A stretch of 64,000 nucleotides of DNA from SG8-30 sp963695085 (GTDB lineage: Bacteria > Pseudomonadota > Gammaproteobacteria > Steroidobacterales > Steroidobacteraceae), in assembly GCA_963695085.1 (NCBI GenBank), contig CAVOFV010000001.1:310001-374000 (forward strand), in the 5' to 3' direction. This document shows, one piece after another, positions 17,218-25,943 of the stretch. Position 1 is the stretch's first letter. The number at the start of each line of letters is the position of its first letter. The notes under the pieces are model-generated. The model was not told where the DNA came from and ran no database searches. It was given only the letters and a program-made list of their open reading frames with translations. The position numbers were made by a program, and so were the translations under genes.

Positions 17218-18989
17218 GTGGCAGCACCGGCGTGGGGCAGCGTGACCCAGGACTTCTGCATGTCCCAGGCATCGGTCGGACAGCGCTCCGCGCACAGTCC
17301 GCAGTGCACGCACAGGTCCTCGTCCTTGACCATGATCCGTCCCGTCTGCTGCAGCGGCCCGGACTGGTACAGCGCCTGCTCGGTGTTGCAGCGCGGCGCC
17401 TTGAGGCGGCCCGCCAGTTCCCCGGCTGGACCGTCGCGCGTGATCGTCAGGCAATCGGTCGGGCAGATGTCTACGCACGCATCGCACTCGATGCACAGCG
17501 CGGCCTCAAACACCGTCTGGATGTCGCAATTGAGGCAGCGCTGCACCTCGGCCGCCGCGCGCTCGGCATCGAAGCCCAGTTCGACCTCGATATTCAGCTG
17601 CTTGAAGCGCTCCTTGAGGCTCACGTGCGGCACCAGCCGGCGCTCGATCGGGTTGTAGTCGTTCTTGTACGACCACTCATGCATGCCCATCTTGCGGCTC
17701 TCGAGCGTCATGCCGCGCGGCGGCCGCTCGCCGACCGGCTGGCCGCGACAGTGGTTGTGGATCGAGATGGCGGCCTGGTGGCCGTGCTCGACCGCCCAGA
17801 TGATGTTCTTCGGCCCGAAGGCCGCGTCGCCGCCGAAGAACACGCCCGGACGCGTCGACTCGAAGGTCGTGCGGTCCACCACCGGCACGTCCCACTCGTC
17901 GAACTCGATGCCGAGGTCGCGCTCGATCCAGGGAAACGAGTTTTCCTGACCGATCGCCAGTATCACGTCGTCACACGGTACGAACACCTTCTCGACCACC
18001 CGCTGTGAACGGATCTCGCCCCTGTCCAGCTCGTACTCGAGGCGTTCGAATTCCATGCCCTTGAGCGTGCCGCCCTCGACCACGAACGCCTTCGGCGCGT
18101 GGTTCACGACGATCTCCACACTCTCCTCCTCGGCGTCGTCGAGTTCCCACTCGGAGGCCTTGAAGAAGCCGCGCGGCTTGCGCGCCATCACCTTGACGTT
18201 CTTCGCGCCCAGCCGCAGCGAACTGCGGCAGCAGTCCATCGCCGTGTTGCCGACGCCGATGATCAGCACCCTCTCGCCGATGTGCTCGAGATGGCCGAAT
18301 GCCACCGACTCGAGCCAGGCGATGCCGATGTGGATGCGGTCGCTGGCGTCGCGGCCCGGCAGCTTCAGCTCCTTGCCGCGCGGTGCCCCGCTGCCCACGA
18401 ACACCGCGTCGAATTCGCCCGACGCCAGCAGCTCCGCGAGGCTCGACACCGGCGTGTTGAGCCGCAGGTCCGCGCCCATGTCGACGATGTAGCCGATCTC
18501 CTCGTCCAGCACCGAGGCGGGCAGGCGGAATGAGGGGATATTGGTGCGCATCAGCCCGCCCATCAGGCCGTGCTGCTCGAAGATGACCACGTCGTAGCCC
18601 AGCGGCAGCAGGTCGTTGGCGACGGTCAGCGAGGCGGGCCCCGCGCCGATGCAGGCCACCCGCCCGCCGAGCTTGCGATCCGGGGACTTCGGCAGCCGCG
18701 GGCGGATGTCGTCGCGCAGGTCCGCCGCGACGCGTTTCAGCCGGCAGATCGCGACCGGCTTGTCCTCGACGCGGACGCGACGGCAGGCGGGCTCACAAGG
18801 CCGGTCGCAGACGCGCCCGAGGATGCCGGGAAACACGTTCGACTCGCGGTTGACCATGTAGGCGTCGGAGTAGCGCCCCTGCGCAATCAGGCGGATGTAC
18901 TCGGGCACGTCGGTATGCGCCGGGCACGCCCACTGGCAGTCCACGACCTTGTGGTAGTAGTCGGGATGAAGCGTATCGGTCGGTGGCAT
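17214..18989 (-). CDS. GltD-like FAD oxidoreductase with C-terminal 2x[4Fe-4S] domain
   Basis: Protein of 591 residues. The N-terminal part has GltD-type cysteines (Cys18, Cys22, Cys61, Cys65, Cys69, Cys82). Two Rossmann folds follow: FAD binding at GAGPAS (115-120) and a second dinucleotide site at IIGVGNTAMDC. The C-terminal domain has two ferredoxin motifs, CIECDACVDICP and CVHCGLCAERCP. Cys-rich RCLNCDIQTVFEAALC precedes them. It is translated just before korA with a four-base overlap. The design suggests electron transfer between NAD(P)H and the ferredoxin pool used by KorAB. It is not glutamate synthase, since no large subunit is encoded nearby. Confidence 0.88.
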   Translation of the reverse strand: MPPTDTLHPDYYHKVVDCQWACPAHTDVPEYIRLIAQGRYSDAYMVNRESNVFPGILGRVCDRPCEPACRRVRVEDKPVAICRLKRVAADLRDDIRPRLPKSPDRKLGGRVACIGAGPASLTVANDLLPLGYDVVIFEQHGLMGGLMRTNIPSFRLPASVLDEEIGYIVDMGADLRLNTPVSSLAELLASGEFDAVFVGSGAPRGKELKLPGRDASDRIHIGIAWLESVAFGHLEHIGERVLIIGVGNTAMDCCRSSLRLGAKNVKVMARKPRGFFKASEWELDDAEEESVEIVVNHAPKAFVVEGGTLKGMEFERLEYELDRGEIRSQRVVEKVFVPCDDVILAIGQENSFPWIERDLGIEFDEWDVPVVDRTTFESTRPGVFFGGDAAFGPKNIIWAVEHGHQAAISIHNHCRGQPVGERPPRGMTLESRKMGMHEWSYKNDYNPIERRLVPHVSLKERFKQLNIEVELGFDAERAAAEVQRCLNCDIQTVFEAALCIECDACVDICPTDCLTITRDGPAGELAGRLKAPRCNTEQALYQSGPLQQTGRIMVKDEDLCVHCGLCAERCPTDAWDMQKSWVTLPHAGAAT

Positions 18990-19061
18990 CGCTCGTGGAT
19001 CGCCTCGTTTCAGGCACTCGTGGGACCGCGGCGCGCGATGGCGCCGCAGCGCGTGGCGGAC

Positions 19062-19535
19062 TCAATCGTGGCGGGCGCTGACCTGCAGGAACTCGGCATC
19101 CGCCATCAGCCGGGAGAACCCGTCGGCCGTGATGTGCACCAGTCGCTGGTGGTCGCCTGCCTCGAAGTACACCTCGTCCATGTCGCGGAAACGCTCGTCC
19201 ACGATCGTTGGAATCTGGTAGTCCTCGCCGAGCGGCGGCACCGCGCCACGCTCGCAATCATAGAATGCCTCGCTGACGTCATCCTCCGAGGCGAGTTCCA
19301 GCGGCCGGTGCAGCAGCTGCGCCAGCCGCTTGACATCGACGGTTTCCGAGGCCGGCAGCACGGCCAGCACCAGGCCGCCGCTGTCCTTCAGCAGCACCGC
19401 TTTCGCGAGCCGCGCCTCGTCCACGTGCGCGGCATGCGCACTGCTCGCAGCGGTGAGCGTGTGGCCGTGCTCGACGAGCGTGAAATCGACACCCTTGAAC
19501 TTCAAGGCCTGGACGACGGTGGGTGCAACGCTCAT
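19062..19535 (-). CDS. YbaK/prolyl-tRNA deacylase-like aminoacyl-tRNA editing protein
   Basis: Small trans-editing domain protein of 157 residues of the INS/YbaK superfamily, which hydrolyses mischarged aminoacyl-tRNAs. The conserved lysine lies in LAKAVLLKD, and the GAVPPLG segment (about residue 100) is typical of this fold. Which tRNA it edits (Pro, Ala or Ser types) cannot be stated. AGGAG lies five bases before the ATG. A -10-like TATACT (19569-19574, minus strand) lies 33 bases upstream of the start, without a clear -35. It stands alone between the Gfo/Idh gene and the Kor operon. Confidence 0.87.
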   Translation of the reverse strand: MSVAPTVVQALKFKGVDFTLVEHGHTLTAASSAHAAHVDEARLAKAVLLKDSGGLVLAVLPASETVDVKRLAQLLHRPLELASEDDVSEAFYDCERGAVPPLGEDYQIPTIVDERFRDMDEVYFEAGDHQRLVHITADGFSRLMADAEFLQVSARHD

Positions 19536-19669
19536 CTCGCTCCTGTGCCGGCGCGGGAAACAGGCCACAGTATAGCGTTGCCGTCTCCCGGCCGCGTTCG
19601 CTGGGTCACTGATGTTGCAGTGCAGCAACGACGGTGGACGGGCCGCCGACGGGCGTGCGCGGCCAGGCG

Positions 19670-20620
19670 TCAGCCGGCCAGCGCGCCGGGTCCCACCAGC
19701 TCGCCGATGCGGATGGCCGTCTGCAGTGCGCGCAAGCCATCCTCGCCCGAGACAACCGGCCGGCGGCCCGTGACGATGCAGTCCAGGAACGCCTCGATCT
19801 CCGCCCTGAGCGCATCGCCCTGGTCGAAGCTGCGCTCCTCGATCTCGACCTTGGGAGCACCGTCCGCTGCCGGCGCAGCACCCTTGCGCACCAGCGTCAG
19901 CACCTTCTGCTGCAGGTCGATCGACAGGTAGGCATCCTCCTGGAAGATCCGCAGCTTGCGCTCCGCCTTCATGCTGATGCGGCTCGCGGTGACGTCCGCG
20001 ACGCAGCCGTTTTCGAAGCGCAGCCGGGCGTTGGCAATGTCGGTCTCGCCGCTGAACACCGGGGCTCCCACGGCGTCGATGCTGGCCACCGGCGAACCCA
20101 CGATGTTCTGTATGAGGTCGATGTCGTGGATCATCAGGTCCAGCACGACGCTGACGTCGGTGCCACGCGCCTTGAATGGAGCCAGCCGGTTGGACTCGAT
20201 GAAACGCGGCCGGTCGAGGATCCCCTCGAGCGCGAGGATGACCGGGTTGAAGCGCTCGAGATGGCCGACCTGCAGGACCTTTCCGCCAGCCGCTGCCAGC
20301 GCAACGAGATCCCTCGCCTCTTGCACCGTGACCGTGATCGGCTTCTCCACCAGCACGTGGGCACCGGCCTTGAGGAAATCGCCGGCGACGCGATGGTGCA
20401 TGGGGGTCGGCGTCACGACGCTGACCGCGTCGACGCTGCCGAGCAGTTGCCGGTGATCGCTGAATGGCTGGCATCCAAGCTCGCCGGCGACGGCGTTGCG
20501 GGCCCGCTCGTCCGGGTCCGCGATGCCCACCAGCTCGACGCGCTCGATCGCCGCGTATTTCTGAGCGTGAAAACGGCCTAGATAACCGGCCCCGATGACG
20601 GCTGCGCGCAGCGCGGTCAA
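19670..20620 (-). CDS. Gfo/Idh/MocA family NAD(P)-dependent oxidoreductase
   Basis: Soluble dehydrogenase of 316 residues. The N-terminal nucleotide site is VIGAGYLGRFHAQKY, the conserved EKP lysine motif follows (LVEKPITV), and the C-terminal domain carries the active-site-like DLMIHDIDLI. These proteins oxidise or reduce sugars, often nucleotide sugars such as those of lipid A or surface polysaccharide synthesis, but the substrate here is unknown. No ATG fits the conserved N-terminus; TTG 20620 does, four bases after the upstream stop. It is probably co-translated with the small membrane protein upstream. Confidence 0.87.
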   Translation of the reverse strand: MTALRAAVIGAGYLGRFHAQKYAAIERVELVGIADPDERARNAVAGELGCQPFSDHRQLLGSVDAVSVVTPTPMHHRVAGDFLKAGAHVLVEKPITVTVQEARDLVALAAAGGKVLQVGHLERFNPVILALEGILDRPRFIESNRLAPFKARGTDVSVVLDLMIHDIDLIQNIVGSPVASIDAVGAPVFSGETDIANARLRFENGCVADVTASRISMKAERKLRIFQEDAYLSIDLQQKVLTLVRKGAAPAADGAPKVEIEERSFDQGDALRAEIEAFLDCIVTGRRPVVSGEDGLRALQTAIRIGELVGPGALAG

Positions 20621-20624
20621 GCGC

Positions 20625-20864
20625 TCAGCCCCGCCGCTCGCGGTTCCAGCGGCTGCTGCGACGATGGCGATAGCGCATGACCAGCACCGCGACGCCATAG
20701 GCCATCACGGCGAGGCCGGCCACGGCCGCCAGCGCAAACGGCACTTCCCAGCTGCCGATCGCCAGCGAGCGCGCCGTCGCGACGGCGCCGGCCAGCAGGC
20801 CAAGCGTCAGCGCGCCGAAAGGCTTGATCTCGTACAGCGGCTCGGGCCACCAGAGCCTGCGCAT
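20625..20864 (-). CDS. small two-helix membrane protein of unknown function
   Basis: Predicted membrane protein of 79 residues: short N-terminus (MRRLWWPEPLYEIKP), two hydrophobic helices (about 16-35 and 42-64) and a basic arginine-rich tail. A strong AGGAGGGG lies just upstream of ATG 20864. TATACT (20901-20906, minus strand) is a likely -10. The stop is four bases from the TTG start of the Gfo/Idh gene, so the two form an operon. I know no named family. Confidence 0.72.
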   Translation of the reverse strand: MRRLWWPEPLYEIKPFGALTLGLLAGAVATARSLAIGSWEVPFALAAVAGLAVMAYGVAVLVMRYRHRRSSRWNRERRG

Positions 20865-20900
20865 GGCCCCTCCTGCGGCGACATTCTGTTTCTTGCGGCG

Positions 20901-20906
20901 AGTATA
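20901..20906 (-). promoter_or_regulatory. candidate -10 box for the small membrane protein / Gfo-Idh operon
   Basis: On the minus strand the sequence reads TATACT, 36 bases before ATG 20864. The surroundings are very GC-rich, so this AT-rich hexamer stands out. No good -35 hexamer is seen. Confidence 0.35.
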
Positions 20907-21000
20907 GCCCTGCGGCGGCCGCGGCACGAATGGAGCACGTAGTTGCCAAGCGAACCCTCCGACCCGCACACTTCGCGCGTTCCTGCCACGGACGACGACC

Positions 21001-21282
21001 ATGTCAGCAGCACGCCGGGCCGCATCCGGCCGCATGCAGCGCGAACTGAGGTACTTCCTGATGCTGGCCGGATTCGGGCTGGTCGTCATGCCATTCCTGA
21101 TCTACCTGGCCGGGGTCCTGACGCTCGGCCCTTATGACGGCGGGCTGCCCGCCTTTCTCAAGTCGTTGTACGGAGCGTTGACCACGCTGCAGCCCAGCGC
21201 CTGGCTGCTGCTGCTCGCCCCGTACCCGCTGTTCTGGGCGTTGCGGCTGCTGACCCGGCCGTTCCGGCGCCGCCACTCCTGA
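21001..21282 (+). CDS. small membrane protein of unknown function
   Basis: Protein of 93 residues with two predicted helices (about residues 18-42, YFLMLAGFGLVVMPFLIYLA, and 66-82, SAWLLLLAPYPLFWALR) joined by a loop, and a basic C-terminus. ATG 21001 is the likely start; ATG 21034 would give a shorter form that still keeps both helices. It is divergent from the small membrane protein gene on the other strand and convergent with the M28 peptidase gene. I do not recognise a family. Confidence 0.6.
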   Translation: MSAARRAASGRMQRELRYFLMLAGFGLVVMPFLIYLAGVLTLGPYDGGLPAFLKSLYGALTTLQPSAWLLLLAPYPLFWALRLLTRPFRRRHS

Positions 21283-21462
21283 ACCGCTTCCTGCACACGA
21301 CGCCGGCCGGGCCTGTGACACCGGTCACGGCTGCAGGCCGCATCATGAGGCACGGTCGCAGCGCAGCTCGCAGCGGAGTGGCGTGGCGACCAGAACGGTT
21401 GCGGCGCCCTGCATGCCGCCCAGCGGTGCCATGGCTTCGTTGCGAGCTTGCACCAGTTGCGG

Positions 21463-21488
21463 CAGTGCCGCGCCCGCGCGCGGCACTG
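21463..21488. terminator. hairpin after the M28 peptidase gene
   Basis: An 11-pair perfect stem (arms 21463-21473 and 21478-21488) with a four-base loop lies 22 bases past the peptidase stop codon. No T-run follows on either strand, so intrinsic termination is uncertain. The rest of the 228-base gap (21283-21510) shows nothing further. Confidence 0.4.
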
Positions 21489-21510
21489 CTCCCCGCCATC
21501 CTTGCCGGGG

Positions 21511-23172
21511 CTAGCGCCGCGGTTCCCGCACCGCCCGGCTGGCCTCGCGTGCCGCCCGGAACTCGTTGCCCTCGTACCACTCGGGCCACACCGGTTCGTC
21601 GGCCAGCCGCGCGCCGACCTCGAACAGCAACTGCAGGTCCTCGACGGTCCCGCTGACGTCCCAGGACGGGTCGTAGTCGTCGGACTGCTTGTGGTAGCGG
21701 TTGGCCGTGTAGCCGTCCTTCATGGCCTGCCCCGTGCCCGGCGGCCGGCCGATGAGGTCCACCCCCGATTTGACGTACAGCGAAGGCACGCCCTTGCGGG
21801 CCAGGTTGAAGTGATCCGAACGATAGAAGTAGCCATGCTCCGGCGTCCCGTCCGGCTTGAGCACCCGCCCGTGCGACGCGGCCGCCTCACGCAGGTAATC
21901 CTCCAGTTGCGACGCCCCGTAGCCAACGACCTCGATGTCGCGCGCGCGGCCCAGCGGGTGCATCGCATCGATGTTGATGACCGCGACAGTCTTCTCCAGC
22001 GGCACCAGCGGGTTGTCCGCGTAGTATTCCGAACCGAGCAGTCCGGACTCCTCGGCGGTGACGGAAACGAACACGACCGAGCGGGCGGGCGCCGGCAGCA
22101 GCTCACGAAAGCCGCGCGCGATGGCCAGGATGCCGGCCACGCCGGTCGCATTGTCCACGGCGCCGTTGAAGATCGTGTCGCCGCTGAGCGCCAGCGCGCG
22201 CCCGAAGTGATCCCAGTGGGCCATGTAGATCACGTACTCGTTCGGCCGCGACTTGCCGGGCAGGATGGCCGCGACGTTGGGCGACCGGGCCCGGCGGATG
22301 ACGTTGCGTACGCCGCCTGCAGCGAGCGTGCCGAGCGGTACGGCCTTGAACGCGCGCGTCGCCGCCGCCTGCTGCAGCGCCGCGAGGTCGTGCCCCGACA
22401 TGTCCAGCAGCTGCCTCGCACGCGCCTGGGTGATCCAGCCTTCGAGCGCGCAGCGGCCGGCATTGCCGTCCGGCGTCTCGGCGTAGAACTGCGGACCCGT
22501 CCAGCCGTTTTGCACGACGGACCACCCGTAGGCGGCCGGCGCGGTGTCATGGATGATGATCGCGGCCTCGGCGCCCTGCCGTGCCGCTTCCTCGAACTTG
22601 TAGGTCCAGCGGCCGTAGTAGGTCATCGAACGGCCGTTGAACAGCTCCGGGTCGCCGGTGGCGAAGCCGGGATCATTGATCAGGATCAGCGCGGTCTTGC
22701 CGCGCAGGTCCAGGCCCGCGTAGTCGTCCCAGCCGTACTCCGGAGCGACGATGCCATAGCCCACAAAGACCACTTCGCTGTTGGAGATGGCGACGGCCTG
22801 CCTGACGCGGCGCGTACCGATCACCATGTCCTCGCCGAAGCCCAGCTCGACGCGCCGGCCATCCTGCTCGAAACCCAGCTTGGCCGAGCCGAGCGTCGCC
22901 GTGATCTCAATCAGCGGCACGCTTTGCCGGAAGCTGTCGCCGGCCGGTTGCAGCCCCAGCGCCAGGAACTGCCGCTCCAGGTACTCGGCCGTGGTCTGCT
23001 CCCCGTGGCTGCCCGGCCCGCGGCCTTCGAAGTCGTCCGAGGCCAGCCGCTCGAGGTAGCCGCGGTAGACGTCGGCGGTGATCGAGCCGGCGGCCTGCTG
23101 CCGCGCCGCACCCGCCGCGTTGCAGCCCGCAAGGACCAGCGCCAGCGTGCAGATAAGTAGTGGTCGGGTCAT
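21511..23172 (-). CDS. M28 family metallopeptidase, lipoprotein
   Basis: Exported zinc peptidase of 553 residues with lipobox Cys17 (LAGC). The M28 zinc ligands and catalytic residues are visible in AHWDHFG, NGAVDNATGVA, TAEESGLLGSEYY, INIDAM and YRSDHFN. A PA-type insert between the first strand region and the catalytic core (about residues 120-250, with FVGYGIVAPEYGWDDY) is typical of this aminopeptidase-like branch. Substrates are probably peptides in the periplasm. The ATG has GGAG 13 bases upstream. The gene upstream is a small membrane protein 66 bases away. Confidence 0.9.
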   Translation of the reverse strand: MTRPLLICTLALVLAGCNAAGAARQQAAGSITADVYRGYLERLASDDFEGRGPGSHGEQTTAEYLERQFLALGLQPAGDSFRQSVPLIEITATLGSAKLGFEQDGRRVELGFGEDMVIGTRRVRQAVAISNSEVVFVGYGIVAPEYGWDDYAGLDLRGKTALILINDPGFATGDPELFNGRSMTYYGRWTYKFEEAARQGAEAAIIIHDTAPAAYGWSVVQNGWTGPQFYAETPDGNAGRCALEGWITQARARQLLDMSGHDLAALQQAAATRAFKAVPLGTLAAGGVRNVIRRARSPNVAAILPGKSRPNEYVIYMAHWDHFGRALALSGDTIFNGAVDNATGVAGILAIARGFRELLPAPARSVVFVSVTAEESGLLGSEYYADNPLVPLEKTVAVINIDAMHPLGRARDIEVVGYGASQLEDYLREAAASHGRVLKPDGTPEHGYFYRSDHFNLARKGVPSLYVKSGVDLIGRPPGTGQAMKDGYTANRYHKQSDDYDPSWDVSGTVEDLQLLFEVGARLADEPVWPEWYEGNEFRAAREASRAVREPRR

Positions 23173-23238
23173 GGTGTTTGTCGCGCTCCATTTCTTGGGT
23201 GTGAAACCGGCGCGCGGTGGCGTCGGTCCGAGAACAGG

Positions 23239-23535
23239 TCAGGGCCCGCCGCGCGGCCAGTAGAACCAGCCCATGGCGACCAGCATCAGCCACATCCAGC
23301 CTTGCGCCATCCAGCGCCAGCGCCGCTTCTTCTGCAGCCCGGTGAATGCGATTCCCGCTGCCGCCGCGAGGGCGCCGAACAGTAGCACGGCGCGGACCAG
23401 GGAACCGTATTCCTCCAGCACCGGCGGGTGGTCGCCGGACACGGCCAGCAAGATGACCATGACCATCGCCAGCACACCGGCAATGGATGCCGCGGAGCCG
23501 AGCACGACCCTCGTCAGAAAGCCGGGTGGACCCAT
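23239..23535 (-). CDS. small membrane protein of unknown function
   Basis: Protein of 98 residues with three hydrophobic stretches: about 5-31 (LTRVVLGSAASIAGVLAMVMVILLAV), about 46-64 and a tryptophan-rich one near the end (WMAQGWMWLMLVAMGWFYW). ATG 23535 has GGAG ten bases upstream and gives a compact protein; an upstream in-frame start would add 21 arginine-rich residues of doubtful reality. It lies 66 bases upstream of the M28 peptidase gene on the same strand, so the two may be co-transcribed. No family recognised. Confidence 0.6.
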   Translation of the reverse strand: MGPPGFLTRVVLGSAASIAGVLAMVMVILLAVSGDHPPVLEEYGSLVRAVLLFGALAAAAGIAFTGLQKKRRWRWMAQGWMWLMLVAMGWFYWPRGGP

Positions 23536-23648
23536 GCGCGTGCTGCTCCGCCTGCCTGCGACGTGACGGCCGTACTTGATCGACCTGCCCACGGCCACTA
23601 GCCTATGATCGTGGTCTGTTGTTCCTGAACATCGGATTCTAGCAACCC

Positions 23649-25763
23649 ATGCACGATTCCCGCAGGTTCGCTTCCATGCCGTGGCCGAGGCTGGCGCTGC
23701 TCGCCGCCGTGGCGCTGCTCATGGCCGCCGTGGTCATGGGGGCCAGCCGCGGACCGGCGACGGCGGTCGCGCCGGCGCTGGCGTCGTCTGGCGAACTGGT
23801 ACCGTCCGACCGGCACCGCCGCGTCGTCCGGCTCGTTGCGGAGGTGATGGAGCGCCAGCACTATCGCCAGGCGACGCTGGATGACAACCTCTCGTCGCTC
23901 ATCTTTGAACGGTATCTCGAGGCGCTCGACGGCGGCCGCAGCTACCTGCTTGCGTCCGACATCGCGGAGTTCGAGAAGTACCGCTACGGCATGGACGAGG
24001 CAATCAAGATCGCCGACCTGCGTCCCGCATTCGCGATCTTCAAGCGCCTGCAGGAGCGCAACCGCGAGCGCATCAGCTACGCGATAAAGCTGCTGGAGCA
24101 CGAGCCGGACTTCACGGTGGCCGAGACATTCTGGTTCGACCGCAGCGACCTGCCGTGGCCCGCCGATGCTGCGGAACTCGACGACCTGTGGCGCAAGCGG
24201 GTCAAGAATGATGCGCTGTCGATGCGCCTGGCCGGCAAGGAGTGGGCGGAGACCCGCGACGTGCTGCGCCAGCGCTACGAACGCGTACTCAAGCGGATCG
24301 ACCAGATCGGGCCGGACGACGTGTTCGAGATCTTCATGAACGCGTACTCGCACGTCTTTGACCCGCACTCGAGCTACCTCGGACCGCGCAATTCCGAGGA
24401 ATACAACATCGCGATGAGCCTGTCCTACGAAGGCATCGGCGCATCACTGCAGCTGAACGACGACTACGTCACCATCGTCAACGTCCTGCCGGGCGGCGCG
24501 GCGGCACTGTCGGGCAAGGTCAAGGCCTCGGACCGCATCACGGCGGTCGGCCAGGGCCGCGACGGCAAGCTCGTGGATGTCGTCGGCTGGCGGCTGGACG
24601 ACGTCGTGCAGCTGATCCGCGGTCCGGTCGACACGGTCGTGCGGCTGCAGGTCCTGGCGGGCGGCGCGGTGCCTGGATCGCCCGAAAGCATCATCGAACT
24701 GACCCGCAACAAGGTGACCCTCGAGGCGCAGGCCGCGCAGAAGGAGCTGCGCAAGACCCAGCGCGGCGGTCGCGACGTGACGGTCGGGATGCTGCACGTG
24801 CCGAGCTTCTACCAGGACCACCAGGCAAGAGCCGCCGGCGACTCCGACTACCGCAGCACGACGCGCGATGCGAGCAGGCTGATCCAGCAACTCAAGTCCG
24901 AGGGCATGGACGCGCTGGTCGTCGACCTGCGGGACAATGGCGGCGGCCACCTGTCGGAGGCGACCAGCCTGGTCGGCCTGTTCATCGAGAAGGGCCCGGT
25001 CGTGCAGCTGCGCGAGACCGGCGGGCGCATCGAGGTGCTTGACGACCCGGAGCCGGGTGTCGTGTGGGACGGGCCGCTGGTCGTGCTGGTGAACCGCGCC
25101 AGCGCCTCGGCATCCGAGATCTTCGCCGGCGCCATCCAGGACTACGGCCGCGGGCTGGTGGTCGGCCAGCAGACCTACGGCAAGGGCTCGGTGCAGAACC
25201 TGTACCCGCTGGACCGCTATGCGCTCGGCCCCAAGTCTGGATTCGGGCAGTTGACCGTCACGATCGGCAAGTATTACCGGGTGACCGGTGACAGCACGCA
25301 GCACCGCGGCGTGTCGCCGGACATCGAACTGCCCTCGTTGCTCAGCACGAGCGATATCGGCGAAAGCACCCGCGACAGCGCGCTGCCCTGGGACCGCATC
25401 CGGCCGGCCGACTTCGAACGACGCCCGGGCGTCGAGCGCGAACTCCCCCTGCTCGGCCAGGCGCACGACCAGCGCATCCGGACCGACGCCGATTTCCTGA
25501 CGCTGCAGGCCGACCTGCGGTCGCTGCAGCGGCTGCGCGCGCAGAAGTCCGTCTCGCTCAACCTCGAGGAGCGGCGCAGTGAACGCGAAGCGCTGGACCA
25601 GGAACGGCTGCAGCGCGAGAACGCCAGACGCAAGGCCGTCGGTCTTGCCCCGCTGGAGACGCTCGAGGCACTCGAGTCGCTGGCTGACGAGCAGCGCCCC
25701 GACACCCTCCTCGTCGAAGCCGCCGAGATTGCGGCCGATATCTTCGCCAGCCCGCCAGGCTGA
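23649..25763 (+). CDS. prc: carboxy-terminal (tail-specific) processing protease Prc
   Basis: Periplasmic protease of 704 residues, anchored or exported by an N-terminal hydrophobic segment (about 14-32). Order: N-terminal helical domain with FDPHSSYL, PDZ domain (about 240-330, EGIGASLQLNDDYVTIVNVLPGG), S41 catalytic core and a C-terminal helical domain. The catalytic dyad is Ser487 (in RASASASEIF) and Lys512 (TYGKGSVQ), spaced by 25 as in E. coli Prc. It degrades or trims proteins with nonpolar C-termini and acts on murein hydrolases. ATG 23676 is an alternative start. The gene is followed by 180 bases of AT-rich regulatory sequence. Confidence 0.94.
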   Translation: MHDSRRFASMPWPRLALLAAVALLMAAVVMGASRGPATAVAPALASSGELVPSDRHRRVVRLVAEVMERQHYRQATLDDNLSSLIFERYLEALDGGRSYLLASDIAEFEKYRYGMDEAIKIADLRPAFAIFKRLQERNRERISYAIKLLEHEPDFTVAETFWFDRSDLPWPADAAELDDLWRKRVKNDALSMRLAGKEWAETRDVLRQRYERVLKRIDQIGPDDVFEIFMNAYSHVFDPHSSYLGPRNSEEYNIAMSLSYEGIGASLQLNDDYVTIVNVLPGGAAALSGKVKASDRITAVGQGRDGKLVDVVGWRLDDVVQLIRGPVDTVVRLQVLAGGAVPGSPESIIELTRNKVTLEAQAAQKELRKTQRGGRDVTVGMLHVPSFYQDHQARAAGDSDYRSTTRDASRLIQQLKSEGMDALVVDLRDNGGGHLSEATSLVGLFIEKGPVVQLRETGGRIEVLDDPEPGVVWDGPLVVLVNRASASASEIFAGAIQDYGRGLVVGQQTYGKGSVQNLYPLDRYALGPKSGFGQLTVTIGKYYRVTGDSTQHRGVSPDIELPSLLSTSDIGESTRDSALPWDRIRPADFERRPGVERELPLLGQAHDQRIRTDADFLTLQADLRSLQRLRAQKSVSLNLEERRSEREALDQERLQRENARRKAVGLAPLETLEALESLADEQRPDTLLVEAAEIAADIFASPPG

Positions 25764-25872
25764 CTGCGGTCACACCACCTGATGGCGGTCAACGAGGCGC
25801 CAAGACGTAGTATTGGTCCAGGTCCTGTGTAACCAATTGATTGTTAAAGCTTTGACTGGTTCCATCACGAAT

Positions 25873-25902
25873 AATACTGTTATACTTGACTATAACACTA
25901 TT
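25873..25902. promoter_or_regulatory. AT-rich palindromic operator candidate upstream of the RND efflux operon
   Basis: Two 12-base arms (AATACTGTTATA at 25873-25884 and TATAACACTATT at 25891-25902) match as an inverted repeat at 11 of 12 positions around a six-base spacer CTTGAC. The inner six bases of each arm are perfect. The AT-rich block stands out from the GC-rich surroundings, and the spacer with the next base contains a -35-like TTGACT (25887-25892). It ends 41 bases before the adaptor start, which is where a TetR- or MarR-type repressor would be expected to bind. No regulator gene is adjacent. Confidence 0.6.
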
Positions 25903-25943
25903 GGACCGTAGCATTCAGTTCAACGGAACCGGGAGATACGACC

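Noticed and set aside
17214..18989. Glutamate synthase small subunit (gltD)
   Set aside because: The N-terminal half matches, but there is no gltB nearby, and the C-terminal two-cluster ferredoxin domain and korAB coupling point to another role.
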